From positions 936,669-1,000,668 of the forward strand of contig NZ_LT615228.1 of assembly GCF_900096765.1 (NCBI RefSeq): a stretch of 64,000 nucleotides of DNA, in the 5' to 3' direction. Under the pieces are notes generated by a model. It searched no databases, had not been told where the DNA came from, and saw only the letters and a program-made list of their open reading frames with translations. Shown in pieces: positions 21,765 through 31,978 of the stretch. Position 1 is the first letter of the stretch, and each line of letters begins with the position of its first letter. The DNA comes from Polynucleobacter necessarius. Lineage in GTDB: Bacteria; Pseudomonadota; Gammaproteobacteria; Burkholderiales; Burkholderiaceae. The translations under genes and the position numbers were made by a program.

Positions 21765-22877
21765 ATGATTTTTAAAAAAGCTCTGCACCGCGAACTCAGT
21801 TTTACAACTGGAGGGGTTTTTTTGGTTCTAGTCACAATCATGATGACTACCTTAGTGATTCGAATTTTGGGTTACGCAGCAAATGGTGCAGTCAATCCAG
21901 AGGATGCTCTAGTACTCATTGCACTTGCCACTTTAGGCTACCTAGCTGTTCTTTTGACGGTCTCCCTCTTCGTTGCCACTTTGATTGTGTTGGTGCGCTG
22001 GTACAAAGACTCAGAAATGATTGTTTGGTTTGCTAGCGGCCTCAGTATTTCGAATTTAATTCGTCCGATTCTGCAATTCGCAACCCCACTCATTATTGTG
22101 ATTGCTCTATTAGCCCTATTTGTATGGCCATGGGCAAATCGTGAATCCACACTGATTAGTCAGCGCTTTCAGCAGCGTGACGATGTCTCCATGGTGAGCG
22201 CCGGTCAATTTAAGGAATCTGCCAAGGCTGAACGCGTGTTTTTTATCGAAGAGCTTGATGTGGATAAGAGTGAAGTCAAGAATATTTTTGTTGCCGACTC
22301 CAAAAACGGCCGACTGAGTATCGCCGTATCATCCGTGGGCTATATACAGAACTCCCAAAACGGTGAGAAATCCATTGTTCTTCAGCATGGGCGGCGCTAT
22401 GAAGGGCAGCCTGCGCAGCCTGATTTCCGCATTCTTGAGTTTGATGAGTATTCCACCAAGATCCGCAGTAAAGAGACTCTAGCACCACTTCCAAGAGATC
22501 GCGAAAAAACACTCTCTGAACTTTTTGATAACTCGGATCAGCTAACCACTAACCCTAATCGAGCAGAATTACTCTGGCGAATTGGTTTGCCATTGATGGC
22601 ACTCGGCCTCGTTCTAATTGCCATTCCACTAGCTTACGTCAACCCACGTTTAGGTAACTACACGGCCATGTTTTATGCCGTTTTGATTTATTTAATTTAC
22701 AGCAACCTATTAAACTTGACGCAAAACTTTGTAGCCCAAGGAAAGATCAGTGTGTTTGTTGGTATCTGGCCTATTCACTTACTCGCTTTGCTGATCGCTA
22801 CAGTCTTAATTCGCAATCGTATTAATCCATCCATTAAATGGTGGCGTCGCCAACTCCCCGCTTCCTGGATTAAGTAA
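21765..22877 (+). CDS. lptF: LPS export permease LptF
   Basis: With LptG forms the membrane part of the LptB2FGC ABC transporter that lifts LPS from the inner membrane towards the outer membrane; essential. 370 residues: the N-terminal interface region FKKALHRELSFTTGGVFLVL, about three helices, a periplasmic beta-jellyroll (about 130-250, including VFFIEELDVDKSEVKNIFV), and three C-terminal helices. The stop TAA shares its last A with the lptG ATG, giving strict coupling. Intact. Confidence 0.93.
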   Translation: MIFKKALHRELSFTTGGVFLVLVTIMMTTLVIRILGYAANGAVNPEDALVLIALATLGYLAVLLTVSLFVATLIVLVRWYKDSEMIVWFASGLSISNLIRPILQFATPLIIVIALLALFVWPWANRESTLISQRFQQRDDVSMVSAGQFKESAKAERVFFIEELDVDKSEVKNIFVADSKNGRLSIAVSSVGYIQNSQNGEKSIVLQHGRRYEGQPAQPDFRILEFDEYSTKIRSKETLAPLPRDREKTLSELFDNSDQLTTNPNRAELLWRIGLPLMALGLVLIAIPLAYVNPRLGNYTAMFYAVLIYLIYSNLLNLTQNFVAQGKISVFVGIWPIHLLALLIATVLIRNRINPSIKWWRRQLPASWIK

Positions 22878-24031
22878 TGAAGACGCTCTTTCCCTACATT
22901 TACGAGCGTTATCTAGCCAAGCAAATTTATGCGGCATTTGGATTTATCTTATTTGCCCTAGTGGCGCTGTTTTTATTCTTTGATATTCTGAGTGAGCTTG
23001 GCTCGATTCAGGGTAAGTACACCCTACCGTTAGCCTTATTGCATGTTCTGCTCAAAGCACCAAGTCGTATTTCAGAAATTATTCCGATTGCTGCCTTGAT
23101 TGGCAGTATTTATGTTTTTGCGATGTTAGCTAGTCAATCTGAGTTCACTATTTTGCGTATAGCTGGTTTGGACGTAAAACGTGGCCTCATTACTCTAGTA
23201 AAAATTTCATTACCCCTAGTAGCTCTCACCCTGATCACTAGCGAGTGGATTGGACCTTACTCAGAAGCAAAGTCTGAGCAGATCCGCATGAAGGCATTGG
23301 GCTCTACTTACTCCTCCCAATTTAAAACTGGTGTGTGGGTTAAAGATCGCCTACGAGACGAAGATGGCAGCGGTCCTGTGCGCCCTGGTGTGCGCTACGT
23401 CAACGTAGGCAAAGTGGATAAAGACAATGAAATACGTGATATTCGAATGTATGAATTCAATGACACATATCACTTATTGTCTGTAAGATCAGCACCCTCT
23501 GGTCACTTCGATGAAACAGGCGTCTGGGTTCTCAATGATGTAACTGAAACCCGCTTTAAAGAAACTAAACAAACTGATCCACTCAATCCTGTATTTTCAG
23601 CGCAAACTTTTACACACCCCATTCTGACTTTAGAGTCTGAGGTGACGCCACAGATTTTGAGCGTACTCCTGGTTAGCCCCGAAAAAATGTCCATCATTAG
23701 CTTGGGAAGATTTATTGCCCACTTACAAGAAAACAAACAAGATGCGCAACGGCACTCGATTGCTTTTTGGAAAAAGGTAGTTTATCCATTCACCATTTTT
23801 GTGATGCTAACTTTGGCGCTCCCTTTTGCATACCTGAAGGTGCGTGCAGGCAGTGTGGGTATTAAGGTATTTGGCGGCATTATGTTGGGAATGAGCTTTC
23901 AACTCTTCAATTCATTATTCTCAAACGTAGGCCTTTTAAGTGCTTGGCCTGCCTTTATGACCGCCCTTATTCCCCCTTTGCTATATTTCATGCTTGCAGT
24001 GCTTGGCTTACGCTGGGTTTCTAAAGCCTAA
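22877..24031 (+). CDS. lptG: LPS export permease LptG
   Basis: Partner of LptF in the LPS transporter. 384 residues with the same plan: IYERYLAKQIYAAFGFILFA at the start, helices to about residue 115, periplasmic jellyroll (about 130-270, GVWVLNDVTETRF), then helices to residue 380. The lptF-lptG overlap and order are the standard proteobacterial arrangement. It is followed after 65 bases by cysB, with a large imperfect inverted repeat between that may end transcription. Confidence 0.93.
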   Translation: MKTLFPYIYERYLAKQIYAAFGFILFALVALFLFFDILSELGSIQGKYTLPLALLHVLLKAPSRISEIIPIAALIGSIYVFAMLASQSEFTILRIAGLDVKRGLITLVKISLPLVALTLITSEWIGPYSEAKSEQIRMKALGSTYSSQFKTGVWVKDRLRDEDGSGPVRPGVRYVNVGKVDKDNEIRDIRMYEFNDTYHLLSVRSAPSGHFDETGVWVLNDVTETRFKETKQTDPLNPVFSAQTFTHPILTLESEVTPQILSVLLVSPEKMSIISLGRFIAHLQENKQDAQRHSIAFWKKVVYPFTIFVMLTLALPFAYLKVRAGSVGIKVFGGIMLGMSFQLFNSLFSNVGLLSAWPAFMTALIPPLLYFMLAVLGLRWVSKA

Positions 24032-24039
24032 TACCCAAA

Positions 24040-24102
24040 ATTCATATAGAATTTCATTCCTATATCTTTGTAGATATATAGATAGGAATTTCTTATATGA
24101 AT
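24040..24102. promoter_or_regulatory. Long imperfect inverted repeat covering the cysB start
   Basis: ATTCATATA-GAA..ATTCCTAT-ATC on the left (24040-24066) is mirrored by GAT-ATAGGAAT-TTC-TTATATGAAT on the right (24072-24102). Most of about 27 bases pair around a short loop at TTTGTA. The right arm includes the cysB ribosome-binding region and ATG (24097). It could be a terminator for lptFG, a translation-masking hairpin, or an operator for autoregulation; sequence alone cannot separate these. There is no U-tract, which argues against a terminator. Confidence 0.5.
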
Positions 24103-25040
24103 CTTCATCAATTCCGCTTTGTGCGTGAAGCAGTTCGCCAGAACTTTAATCTGACTACTGCAGCCAAAGCCCTTTTCACTTCCCAGCCAGGTGTTTCAAA
24201 AGCCATCATCGAATTGGAAGATGAGTTGGGCGTAGAAATCTTTCGCCGTCACGGAAAACGTATTCGCTCTCTAACCGAACCAGGCAAGCGCATTCTGAGT
24301 TCAATTGAGCGCATTTTGGATGAAATAGAAACACTCAAACGTGTAGGTGAAGATTTTGCGAGTCAAGATCAAGGTAATTTTGTCATTGCCACCACACATA
24401 CCCAAGCACGCTATGCGCTCCCTAAAGTGCTGACTGAATTTACTAAACGCTTTCCAAAAGTACGCGTCAGCATTCAACAGGGTAGCCCCGGTCAGATTGC
24501 AGAATTGCTCAGCCATGATCGCGCTGACATTGCAATTGCTACTGAGGGCATTGCCAACACCCCGGGCGTTCTCGCTCTCTACCAGGATACCAATGGCAGC
24601 ACGTTGTGATGGTGCCGCTGAGTCACCCACTCCTCAATCAAGCAAACGTGACGCTTGAAGAGATTGCAAAGTACCCGATCATCACTTATGACAAAGCCTT
24701 TGCAGGCCGCAGCAAAATTGATGCCGCCTTCGCACAAAGAAACATTACGCCGGACATCATCCTCGAAGCAATTGATGCCGACGTGATCAAGACCTATGTA
24801 GAAGCCGGAATGGGTATTGGCATTGTGGCTGGCCATGCATATGATCCTAAAAGAGATCGCAACCTGAAGGTCATTCAAGTGGGGCATCTATTTGGAAATA
24901 ATGTCACTCACCTGGGAGTAAAACAAGGTGCGTATCTGCGCTTATTTGTGTATACGTTTATTGAGCTTTTCTCGCCTACACTCACCAAGAAAATGGTCGA
25001 GCAAGCAATGTCTAGCGAAACAGAAACTTACGAAATTTAG
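24097..25040 (+). pseudogene. cysB: CysB-type LysR regulator, frameshifted by a 2-base insertion
   Basis: CysB activates sulfate-assimilation genes in response to N-acetylserine. Ancestral length ~314 residues: N-terminal HTH (MNLHQFRFVREAVRQNFNLT, TSQPGVSKAIIELEDELGVE), effector domain with THTQARYALP and QGSPGQIAELL, typical of the CysB/Cbl branch. Two extra bases (TA, about 24580-24581) shift the frame: removing them gives LALPGYQWQHVVMVPLSHPL, as in the family. The first half ends after 170 residues at a TGA at 24607. The second half, if restarted, lacks DNA binding. The insertion is not in a homopolymer, so it is unlikely to be a simple sequencing slip. Confidence 0.85.
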
Positions 25041-25076
25041 AGTCTGAGGTAATTCAATAGCAGGAATGTTATTGAA

Positions 25077-25161
25077 TGGTGCCTCGGGGCGGACTCGAAC
25101 CGCCACGCCTTGCGGCACCGGATTTTGAGTCCGGCACGTCTACCAATTCCATCACCGAGGC
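25077..25161 (-). tRNA. tRNA-Leu (anticodon CAA)
   Basis: 85 bases including an encoded CCA. The acceptor stem GCCTCGG pairs with CCGAGGC. The anticodon loop CTCAAAA gives CAA, decoding UUG. The variable arm is long (TGCCGCAAGGCGT), as class II leucine tRNAs require, and the T arm GGCGGTTCGAGTCCGCC is perfect. Confidence 0.97.
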
Positions 25162-25323
25162 AGGTGTTTGCAGTGGAAATTCTGCTTATTAATTTGCTAC
25201 TTTGCTACTTTGTTACTGCTAAGACATAAGAGTGTAACAAAAAATGCCTCCATGCCTCCTACCCTAAGGTCTAGAACGCCTTAAAATAGCCTCTTATCGC
25301 CAAATTAATAAAGGACTTACCGT

Positions 25324-26043
25324 ATGGCCGGCCATTCCAAATGGGCCAATATTCAGCACCGCAAAGGTCGTCAAGACGAGAAACGCGGCAAGATTTGGAC
25401 CAAACTCATCAAAGAAATTACCGTCGCAGCCAAATTAGGCGGTGGCGATGTAGCCACCAATCCCCGTTTGCGTTTAGCTATTGATAAAGCCAAAGACTCC
25501 AATATGCCCAACGACAATGTGCAAAGAGCAATTGCCCGCGGCACTGGCTCTCTGGAGGGTGTGAACTATGAAGAGATTCGCTATGAAGGTTACGGCATCA
25601 ATGGCGCAGCCATCATTGTTGATTGCTTGACCGATAACCGCACCCGCACTGTCGCTGAAGTTCGACACGCCTTTAATAAAAATGGTGGCAATATGGGAAC
25701 GGAAGGTTCTGTCGCGTTTCTTTTTAATCACTGCGGTCAAATGTTATTTGCACCAGGCACTAATGAGGACCAGCTTATGGAAGTAGCATTAGATGCTGGC
25801 GCAGAAGATGTGATTACCCATGAAGATAGATCATTTGAAGTACTAACTGCTGTACCTGACTTTGGTAAGGTACAAGATGCTATCGCTCAAGCGGGACTCA
25901 AAGCCGAAGTAGCTACTGTTGCTATGCGTCCAGAGACCGAAATTGCTCTTGAAGGAGAGCAAGCGGAAAGCATGCAGAAATTGCTCGATGCACTTGAGAA
26001 TCTGGATGACGTACAAGAAGTCTTTACTAACGCCGCTCTTTAA
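25324..26043 (+). CDS. yebC: YebC/PmpR family protein
   Basis: Cytoplasmic protein of 239 residues in the TACO1/YebC family. Members have been described as transcription regulators and, more recently, as factors that help ribosomes through difficult sequences such as proline stretches. The N-terminal signature [20 protein letters not shown] is perfect; the central [20 protein letters not shown] and [11 protein letters not shown] are also standard. AAGGAC lies about six bases upstream. It precedes purD by 20 bases. Intact. Confidence 0.93.
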   Translation: MAGHSKWANIQHRKGRQDEKRGKIWTKLIKEITVAAKLGGGDVATNPRLRLAIDKAKDSNMPNDNVQRAIARGTGSLEGVNYEEIRYEGYGINGAAIIVDCLTDNRTRTVAEVRHAFNKNGGNMGTEGSVAFLFNHCGQMLFAPGTNEDQLMEVALDAGAEDVITHEDRSFEVLTAVPDFGKVQDAIAQAGLKAEVATVAMRPETEIALEGEQAESMQKLLDALENLDDVQEVFTNAAL

Positions 26044-26063
26044 ACCTACTTTATTTTTCTATT

Positions 26064-27341
26064 ATGAAAATTCTTCTGATCGGATCTGGCGGACGCGAAC
26101 ATGCGCTAGCCTGGAAGCTAGCCCAGTCTCCACAAGTACAAACTGTTTACGTTGCACCAGGTAACGGGGGCACTGCCACAGCCAAGCAATCTACTGCGGG
26201 TATTGAAAATTTACCAATTACTGACTTGCAAGAATTGGCTGATTTTGCCAAGCGTGAAAAGATTCACTTAACGGTGGTTGGTCCTGAGGCTCCATTAGCC
26301 GCAGGCATCGTGGATGTCTTTCGGAACAATGGTTTGCGCATCTTTGGCCCAACACAGTTGGCTGCTCAGTTGGAATCGTCTAAAGATTTTTCCAAAGCCT
26401 TTATGAAACGCCACGGTATCCCTACCGCGGATTACCAAACTTTTTCCAGTGCATTAGAGGCACACGCTTACATTGATGCCAAAGGTGCGCCAATCGTCAT
26501 TAAGGCCGATGGCCTGGCTGCTGGCAAAGGCGTAGTTGTTGCCATGACTCTTGCTGAGGCACATGCTGCCGTAGACATGATGCTTGCTGACAATAAATTA
26601 GGTAATGCAGGCGCCCGCGTTGTCATTGAAGAATTCCTCACAGGTGAGGAAGCCAGCTTTATTGTTTTAGTAGACGGAAAAAATGTGCTCGCCCTGGCTA
26701 CCAGTCAAGATCACAAACGTTTATTGGACGCTGATCAGGGCCCTAATACTGGTGGTATGGGTGCGTACTCTCCAGCGCCAGTCGTTACCCCTGAAATTCA
26801 TGCGCGCGCCTTGCGCGAAGTAATCATGCCAACGGTCAAAGGCATGGAAGCTGACGGCCTGCCGTATACCGGCTTCTTGTACGCTGGTTTGATGATTGCC
26901 CCCGATGGCAAGATCAAGACTTTAGAGTTTAATTGCCGCATGGGTGACCCCGAGACTCAGCCAATCATGGCTCGCTTGCGCAGTGACTTAGTCAATGCCT
27001 TAGATCATGCGGTAGATGGCAAGCTCAATGAAGTCGAACTCGAATGGGATCGTCGCACAGCCCTAGGCGTTGTCTTGGCTGCTCACAACTACCCAGACAC
27101 CCCACGTAGTGGTGATGTCATCACCGGTATTCCAAGCGATACCGACGATCAAATGACTTTTCATGCGGGCACCAAGTTACAAGATGGTAAGTTGCTGACC
27201 TCTGGAGGCCGTGTCATGTGCGTAGTCGGTCTAGCCGATACAGTGCGAGGCGCCCAACAAAAAGCTTACGACGCTATTAATCAGATTCATTTTGATGGCA
27301 TGCAATATCGTAAAGATATTGGCTACCGCGCAATCAAGTAA
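26064..27341 (+). CDS. purD: Phosphoribosylamine-glycine ligase
   Basis: Second step of de novo purine synthesis: joins glycine to 5-phosphoribosylamine with ATP. 425 residues, normal length. N-terminal MKILLIGSGGREHALAWKLA binds the substrate phosphate; the ATP-grasp domain holds PIVIKADGLAAGKGVVVA (about 142-159), and LEFNCRMGDPETQ (about 289-301) carries the metal-binding residues. Intact. It is flanked by yebC and hemF in the same direction with short gaps, which suggests one transcript. Confidence 0.96.
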   Translation: MKILLIGSGGREHALAWKLAQSPQVQTVYVAPGNGGTATAKQSTAGIENLPITDLQELADFAKREKIHLTVVGPEAPLAAGIVDVFRNNGLRIFGPTQLAAQLESSKDFSKAFMKRHGIPTADYQTFSSALEAHAYIDAKGAPIVIKADGLAAGKGVVVAMTLAEAHAAVDMMLADNKLGNAGARVVIEEFLTGEEASFIVLVDGKNVLALATSQDHKRLLDADQGPNTGGMGAYSPAPVVTPEIHARALREVIMPTVKGMEADGLPYTGFLYAGLMIAPDGKIKTLEFNCRMGDPETQPIMARLRSDLVNALDHAVDGKLNEVELEWDRRTALGVVLAAHNYPDTPRSGDVITGIPSDTDDQMTFHAGTKLQDGKLLTSGGRVMCVVGLADTVRGAQQKAYDAINQIHFDGMQYRKDIGYRAIK

Positions 27342-27367
27342 CGGCTAAATAAAAAGCTAAATACATT

Positions 27368-28300
27368 TTGTCAAACCAATACACTCAAATCGACATTGCA
27401 GTCCTAAAGGAATATTTTTTAGGTTTGCAGGATCGCATCACCAATGCGATGAGCGCACTGGATGGCAAAGCGTTTATTGCTGATGAATGGCATAAGCCTG
27501 AAGATAGCAAGCTAAAGGGTTACGGACGCACCTGCATTTTGGATAGCGGCAATATCCTGGAAAAAGGTGGCGTAGGCTTTTCCCATGTCCGTGGCGATCA
27601 AATGCCACCCTCTGCTTCCCATCACCGCCCTGAAGTAGCAGGACGAAGCTTTGAGGCCATGGGGGTCTCTTTGGTTTTTCACCCAAACAATCCCAATGTA
27701 CCCACTACGCATATGAATGTGCGCTGTTTTATTGCACAAGCGGAGAATAAAGAACCAGTATGGTGGTTTGGTGGTGGCTTTGATTTAACTCCCTATTACG
27801 GCGTAGACGAAGACTGTCGACATTTTCATCAGACGGCTAAAAATGCCTTAGATCCATTTGGCGATGAGTTATATCCGCGCTTTAAGCAGTGGTGCGATGA
27901 ATATTTTTATTTAAAACATCGCGAAGAACCTCGGGGCATTGGAGGTGTGTTCTTTGATGACTTTAATGAGCTGGGCTTTGAAAAAAGTTTTGCGATGACA
28001 CGTGCTGTAGGTGATGCTTTTATTGACGCTTACCTGCCAATCGTTCAGCGACGCCATCAAGACTCATTTACATCAGAGCAAAAATCTTTTCAGGAATATC
28101 GCCGCGGTCGCTACGTAGAATACAACCTCATCTTTGACCGTGGCACCATCTTTGGCCTGCATTCTGGTGGACGTACAGAATCGATCTTGATGTCTATGCC
28201 CCCTGTAGTTCAATGGAGATACAACTGGCAACCCGAACCTGGGACACCAGAAGCCAAGCTCTATGACTACTATCTCAAACCCCGCGATTGGTTAGCTTGA
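27368..28300 (+). CDS. hemF: Oxygen-dependent coproporphyrinogen III oxidase
   Basis: Heme synthesis: oxidative decarboxylation of coproporphyrinogen III to protoporphyrinogen IX, using O2. 310 residues. Recognisable blocks: [62 protein letters not shown], and [17 protein letters not shown]. The start is TTG at 27368, since no ATG or GTG occurs before conserved sequence. Weak initiation may limit expression. The stop overlaps the nadD start (TTGA). The oxygen-dependent enzyme points to an aerobic lifestyle. Confidence 0.95.
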   Translation: MSNQYTQIDIAVLKEYFLGLQDRITNAMSALDGKAFIADEWHKPEDSKLKGYGRTCILDSGNILEKGGVGFSHVRGDQMPPSASHHRPEVAGRSFEAMGVSLVFHPNNPNVPTTHMNVRCFIAQAENKEPVWWFGGGFDLTPYYGVDEDCRHFHQTAKNALDPFGDELYPRFKQWCDEYFYLKHREEPRGIGGVFFDDFNELGFEKSFAMTRAVGDAFIDAYLPIVQRRHQDSFTSEQKSFQEYRRGRYVEYNLIFDRGTIFGLHSGGRTESILMSMPPVVQWRYNWQPEPGTPEAKLYDYYLKPRDWLA

Positions 28301-28995
28301 GTACGCGTCAGAAAATTGGCATCTTGGGCGGCACCTTTGATCCGCCACACATCGGTCACCTCAAGCTAGCCAGCCACTTTGCCAAACTACTTCGCCTAGA
28401 TGCAATATTATTCATTCCGAGTGGCGAACCCTGGCAAAAAGGGACGGACATTACTCCTGCCAATATTCGCCTCCAACTTACCGAGGCAGCTGGAATTGAT
28501 TTAGCAAGGGTGTTTTTATATCTGAAGATCCCAACCCAAGTAGGGATTGATCGAATTGAAATTGACCGTGCTGGTCCAAGTTACGCGATTGACACAGTTA
28601 AAGCACTACGCGATCGCTTTGGGCCAGAAGCAAGCCTGATTTGGTTAATGGGCGCCGACTCACTCACCATGCTCCCAACTTGGAAATCATGGCAAGACCT
28701 CATTAATATCGTCAATTTTGCAGTAGCGAGCCGCCCAAACTATCATCTGCAGCCAAACACATCATCCGAGCTTTCTCAGTTTCTACAAAAACACCAAACT
28801 CTGGACTCTGCAGCTCTTGATAATAGCCCATCTGGCCTCATTTACATTGATGAAGGCCTCACTGTAGATCTTTCTTCTACAACCTTGCGCAATAAACTCA
28901 AAACCCCCGCTCGGAATGTAATTGCGGCAGAGCAAATCCCTTCCCACACCCTGCAAATCATCACAGATCTGAGCTTGTATCAGCAATCAAGCTAA
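28297..28995 (+). CDS. nadD: Nicotinate-nucleotide adenylyltransferase
   Basis: Makes deamido-NAD from nicotinate mononucleotide and ATP in NAD synthesis. About 232 residues. The nucleotidyltransferase motif [11 protein letters not shown] is at residues 11-21, and [12 protein letters not shown] near the C-terminus holds the second signature (ISSTxIR). I choose TTG at 28297, coupled to the hemF stop as TTGA, rather than the TTG nine bases upstream; both are possible. Intact. Confidence 0.93.
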   Translation: MSTRQKIGILGGTFDPPHIGHLKLASHFAKLLRLDAILFIPSGEPWQKGTDITPANIRLQLTEAAGIDLARVFLYLKIPTQVGIDRIEIDRAGPSYAIDTVKALRDRFGPEASLIWLMGADSLTMLPTWKSWQDLINIVNFAVASRPNYHLQPNTSSELSQFLQKHQTLDSAALDNSPSGLIYIDEGLTVDLSSTTLRNKLKTPARNVIAAEQIPSHTLQIITDLSLYQQSS

Positions 28996-29033
28996 GATCA
29001 CCCTTAAAACCAGAAAATATCAGCAAAGACACT

Positions 29034-29423
29034 ATGGACTTACGTAAATTACAACGCGTCATTATTGACGCTCTTGAGGATGTGAAAGCGCAAGATATTC
29101 GCGTATATGACACCACCAAATTAAGCGAACTATTCGATCGCGTCATCATTGCTACAGGTTCAAGCAATCGCCAAACACGTTCATTGGCAATGTCCGTTAA
29201 AGAAGAAGTCAATGCCAAAGGTGGAGAGGTGATTTCGATTGAAGGTCTTGAGACTGGCGAGTGGGTATTGGTCGATTGCGGCGATATTGTGGTACACATT
29301 CTGCAACCCATGTTGCGTTCCTACTACCAGCTTGAAGGCATGTGGGGAGCCAAACCAGTGCGTGTGAAGTTGGCTGCTAGCAAAGGCTTGGTGAAAGCTA
29401 GCGAATCCGACGACGAAGAGTAG
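29034..29423 (+). CDS. rsfS: Ribosomal silencing factor RsfS
   Basis: Binds uL14 on the large subunit and blocks joining with the small subunit when nutrients are scarce. 129 residues. Family features: LQRVIIDALEDVKAQDIRVY, IIATGSSNRQTRSLA and DCGDIVVHILQPMLRSYYQL. It lies between nadD and rlmH, the normal bacterial order. A C-terminal acidic tail (SESDDEE) extends the core. Intact. Confidence 0.95.
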   Translation: MDLRKLQRVIIDALEDVKAQDIRVYDTTKLSELFDRVIIATGSSNRQTRSLAMSVKEEVNAKGGEVISIEGLETGEWVLVDCGDIVVHILQPMLRSYYQLEGMWGAKPVRVKLAASKGLVKASESDDEE

Positions 29424-29445
29424 TACTCTTTCGCCGATTTAAGAC

Positions 29446-29889
29446 ATGCGCTTAACGATTGTTTCAGTTGGCCACAAAATGCCGGACTGGGTTGCTACTG
29501 CAACTCACGATTACATTAAACGCATGCCCAGTGATTGCAGCATTGAGATCAAAGAGATTAAGCCCGACCTCACTCCGGCAAAAGAAGCAATCAAAATAGC
29601 TGCCGCCATTCCTAAAGTCTCACGCGTCATTGCGCTAGATGAGCGGGGGAAAGATCAAACCACGCAGAATTTAGCGACCCAATTAGCGGCTTGGCGACAA
29701 GAGGGCTTTGATATCACCTTTCTCATTGGTGGCGCTGATGGCTTGGATCCTAGCCTAAAGAGTGATGCTCAAGCGATGTGGCGACTATCTAGCCTCACCT
29801 TACCTCATGCAATGGCTAGAGTACTGCTCGTTGAGCAACTGTATCGAGCCTGGACTATTCTTCAAGGGCATCCATATCATCGCGAGTAA
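29446..29889 (+). CDS. rlmH: 23S rRNA pseudouridine-1915 N3-methyltransferase
   Basis: SPOUT-class methyltransferase acting on pseudouridine 1915 of assembled 70S ribosomes. 147 residues (E. coli has 155). The SAM-binding knot is visible as FLIGGADGL (about 93-101) and SLTLPHAMARVLLVEQLYRA (about 116-135), ending with GHPYHRE, close to the canonical HPYHR tail. It begins 22 bases after rsfS. Intact. Confidence 0.95.
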   Translation: MRLTIVSVGHKMPDWVATATHDYIKRMPSDCSIEIKEIKPDLTPAKEAIKIAAAIPKVSRVIALDERGKDQTTQNLATQLAAWRQEGFDITFLIGGADGLDPSLKSDAQAMWRLSSLTLPHAMARVLLVEQLYRAWTILQGHPYHRE

Positions 29890-29893
29890 TTCT

Positions 29894-30516
29894 ATGAATC
29901 CATTTATTTATCTCGCCTCCCAAAGTCCTCGGCGCCAAGATCTCTTAAAACAAATTGGTGTTCATTTTGAGTTGCTTCAACCGCAAATAGGCGAAGACAC
30001 TGAAAGTATTGAAATTGCATTGCCACAAGAAAAAGCTAGGGTTTATGTAGAACGAGTTACTTTGGCAAAAAGTGCTATGGCACTTACCCGCTGGGAAAAA
30101 AGTGGTTTGCCTTGGGCGCCCATCTTGTGTGCAGATACCACCGTAAGCCTACCGAATGGCATTGGAGGTGAAATTCTCGGCAAACCCACTGATGCTGCGG
30201 ATGCTACCCGCATACTAGAAATGCTTAGCGATAAAACGCATGAAGTTCTCACTGCTGTTGCGGTGAGAATAGACCCAGAGATGGCCCCCTCTGTATGGTA
30301 CAAATTTCAAAAGTCCAATTTGCCAAACTCACCGCCAAGCAAATTGAAGACTACATTACTAGCGGTGAACCCTTCGGCAAGGCGGGAGCTTACGGCATCC
30401 AAGGACGAGCCAGTACCTTCATTCCCTCGATCCAAGGTAGCTATAGCGGTATCATGGGTCTACCCCTTTATGAAACCACCCATTTATTGAGCCGCGCTCA
30501 AGTGATTCGTATATGA
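29894..30516 (+). pseudogene. maf: Maf-family nucleotide pyrophosphatase, frameshifted
   Basis: House-cleaning enzyme that hydrolyses non-canonical or modified nucleoside triphosphates; also linked to septum control. Ancestral length ~207 residues: IYLASQSPRRQDLLKQIGV with the SxSPRR signature, CADTTV with the catalytic Asp, and [13 protein letters not shown] near the C-terminus. One base is missing near 30291-30295: the N-terminal frame runs DPEMAPS, and the rest, [20 protein letters not shown], lies in the next frame. The start is ATG at 29894, though the frame is open upstream. The stop overlaps the rng ATG (ATGA), so the frameshift may also disturb coupling to rng. Not essential in E. coli. 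Confidence 0.85.
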
Positions 30517-31976
30517 ATGAAGAAATTCTGATCAACATTACCCCTCAAGAAACGCGGGTTGCACTCATCCAGCAGGGAGCAGTTCAAGAGCTTCAGATCG
30601 AACGAACCCGTCAACGGGGCATTGTGGGTAATATTTATTTAGCCAAGGTAGTACGAGTATTGCCTGGTATGCAGTCTGCTTTTATTGAAATTGGTCTTGA
30701 GCGAACAGCTTTCATGCATGTAGCGGATATTACCCAAAGCAATCCTCAGCCTCAAATTGAGAAAATACTTTTTGAAGGTCAAACGCTTCTAGTTCAAGTG
30801 TTAAAAGATCCGTTGGGCACTAAAGGCGCTCGCTTGACTACACAACTCAGTATTGCAGGTCGTAATTTAGTATATCTACCACCTGCAGGCTCAGACGCGG
30901 CCACTGAAAAATATATTGGCGTCTCTCAACGCATTGATCAATTAGAAGAGCGTGAAGCCATTAAGAATCGTCTTGCAGGACTGATGGCTGAGGACGAGAA
31001 AGGTGGCATCATCGTCCGCACTAGCGCACAAGATGCATCTGATACCGAATTACAAAACGATATGCGCTATTTGCGCACTACCTGGGAGAACATTCGGGAA
31101 GCTGTTAAGCACAAGGCTGCCCCTAGCTTGCTCTATCAAGACCTGAGCTTAGCCGAACGAGTGCTACGAGATGTTGCTGGTGAAGAGACTACCCAAATTC
31201 GAGTAGACTCCGCTGAGAACTTTGAAAAGCTCAATAGCTTTGCAGCTTTATACATGCCAAACTTGCTTGGCAAACTAACCTTACACCGGGGCGAGCGCGC
31301 CCTCTTTGACCTATTTGATGTTGATGCAAAAATTAATAAAGCTCTAGGTCGACGAGTTGATTTGAAATCTGGTGGCTATCTGATGATCGACCAGACTGAA
31401 TCCATGACCACAATTGATGTGAACACTGGCAGCTATGTTGGGGCTCGCAACTTGGATGACACTGTCTTTAAAACCAATCTAGAAGCCGCCCAAGCAATTG
31501 CAAGGCAGTTACGCTTGCGCAACCTTGGAGGCATCATCATCATTGACTTTATAGACATGGTTGGAAAAGATCATCAAGAGTCCGTTTTGTTTGAACTTAA
31601 ACGCAACCTTGAGCGTGATCATGCCCGCACTTCTGTGAGCGAATTTTCAGCCTTGGGCTTAGTAGAAATGACGCGTAAGCGGACGCGTGAGTCACTCGCC
31701 CACATTACCTGTGAGCCTTGCGCCACATGTCTAGGTAAGGGGGAAGTCAAAACTGCTCAGACCATATGTTATGAAATTTTGCGAGAGATTGTACGCGAGC
31801 ACCGGCAATTTAATCCACGGGAATTTCGGATTGTAGCTGCGCCTGATGTGATTGATCTTTTCTTAGAAGAGGAGAATCAATTCTTGGCACAGCTAGGTGA
31901 TTTCATTGGAAAACCAATCACCCTTCAGGCTGAGGGTAGCTTCCGACAAGAGCAATACGATATTGTTCTGAGCTAA
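30513..31976 (+). CDS. rng: Ribonuclease G
   Basis: Endonuclease of the RNase E/G family that trims the 5' end of 16S rRNA and takes part in mRNA decay. 487 residues. An S1 domain (about 35-125, [20 protein letters not shown]) is followed by the catalytic DNase I-like part with [15 protein letters not shown] (about 300-314) and IIIDFIDMV (about 343-351), whose two Asp residues bind Mg2+. [11 protein letters not shown] is the zinc-link. It lacks the long disordered C-terminus of RNase E, hence RNase G. Intact; the start overlaps the maf stop. Confidence 0.94.
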   Translation: MNEEILINITPQETRVALIQQGAVQELQIERTRQRGIVGNIYLAKVVRVLPGMQSAFIEIGLERTAFMHVADITQSNPQPQIEKILFEGQTLLVQVLKDPLGTKGARLTTQLSIAGRNLVYLPPAGSDAATEKYIGVSQRIDQLEEREAIKNRLAGLMAEDEKGGIIVRTSAQDASDTELQNDMRYLRTTWENIREAVKHKAAPSLLYQDLSLAERVLRDVAGEETTQIRVDSAENFEKLNSFAALYMPNLLGKLTLHRGERALFDLFDVDAKINKALGRRVDLKSGGYLMIDQTESMTTIDVNTGSYVGARNLDDTVFKTNLEAAQAIARQLRLRNLGGIIIIDFIDMVGKDHQESVLFELKRNLERDHARTSVSEFSALGLVEMTRKRTRESLAHITCEPCATCLGKGEVKTAQTICYEILREIVREHRQFNPREFRIVAAPDVIDLFLEEENQFLAQLGDFIGKPITLQAEGSFRQEQYDIVLS

Positions 31977-31978
31977 GG

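Noticed and set aside
24606-25040. Independent gene after cysB
   Set aside because: It is the C-terminal half of CysB, with no DNA-binding domain and no ribosome-binding site.
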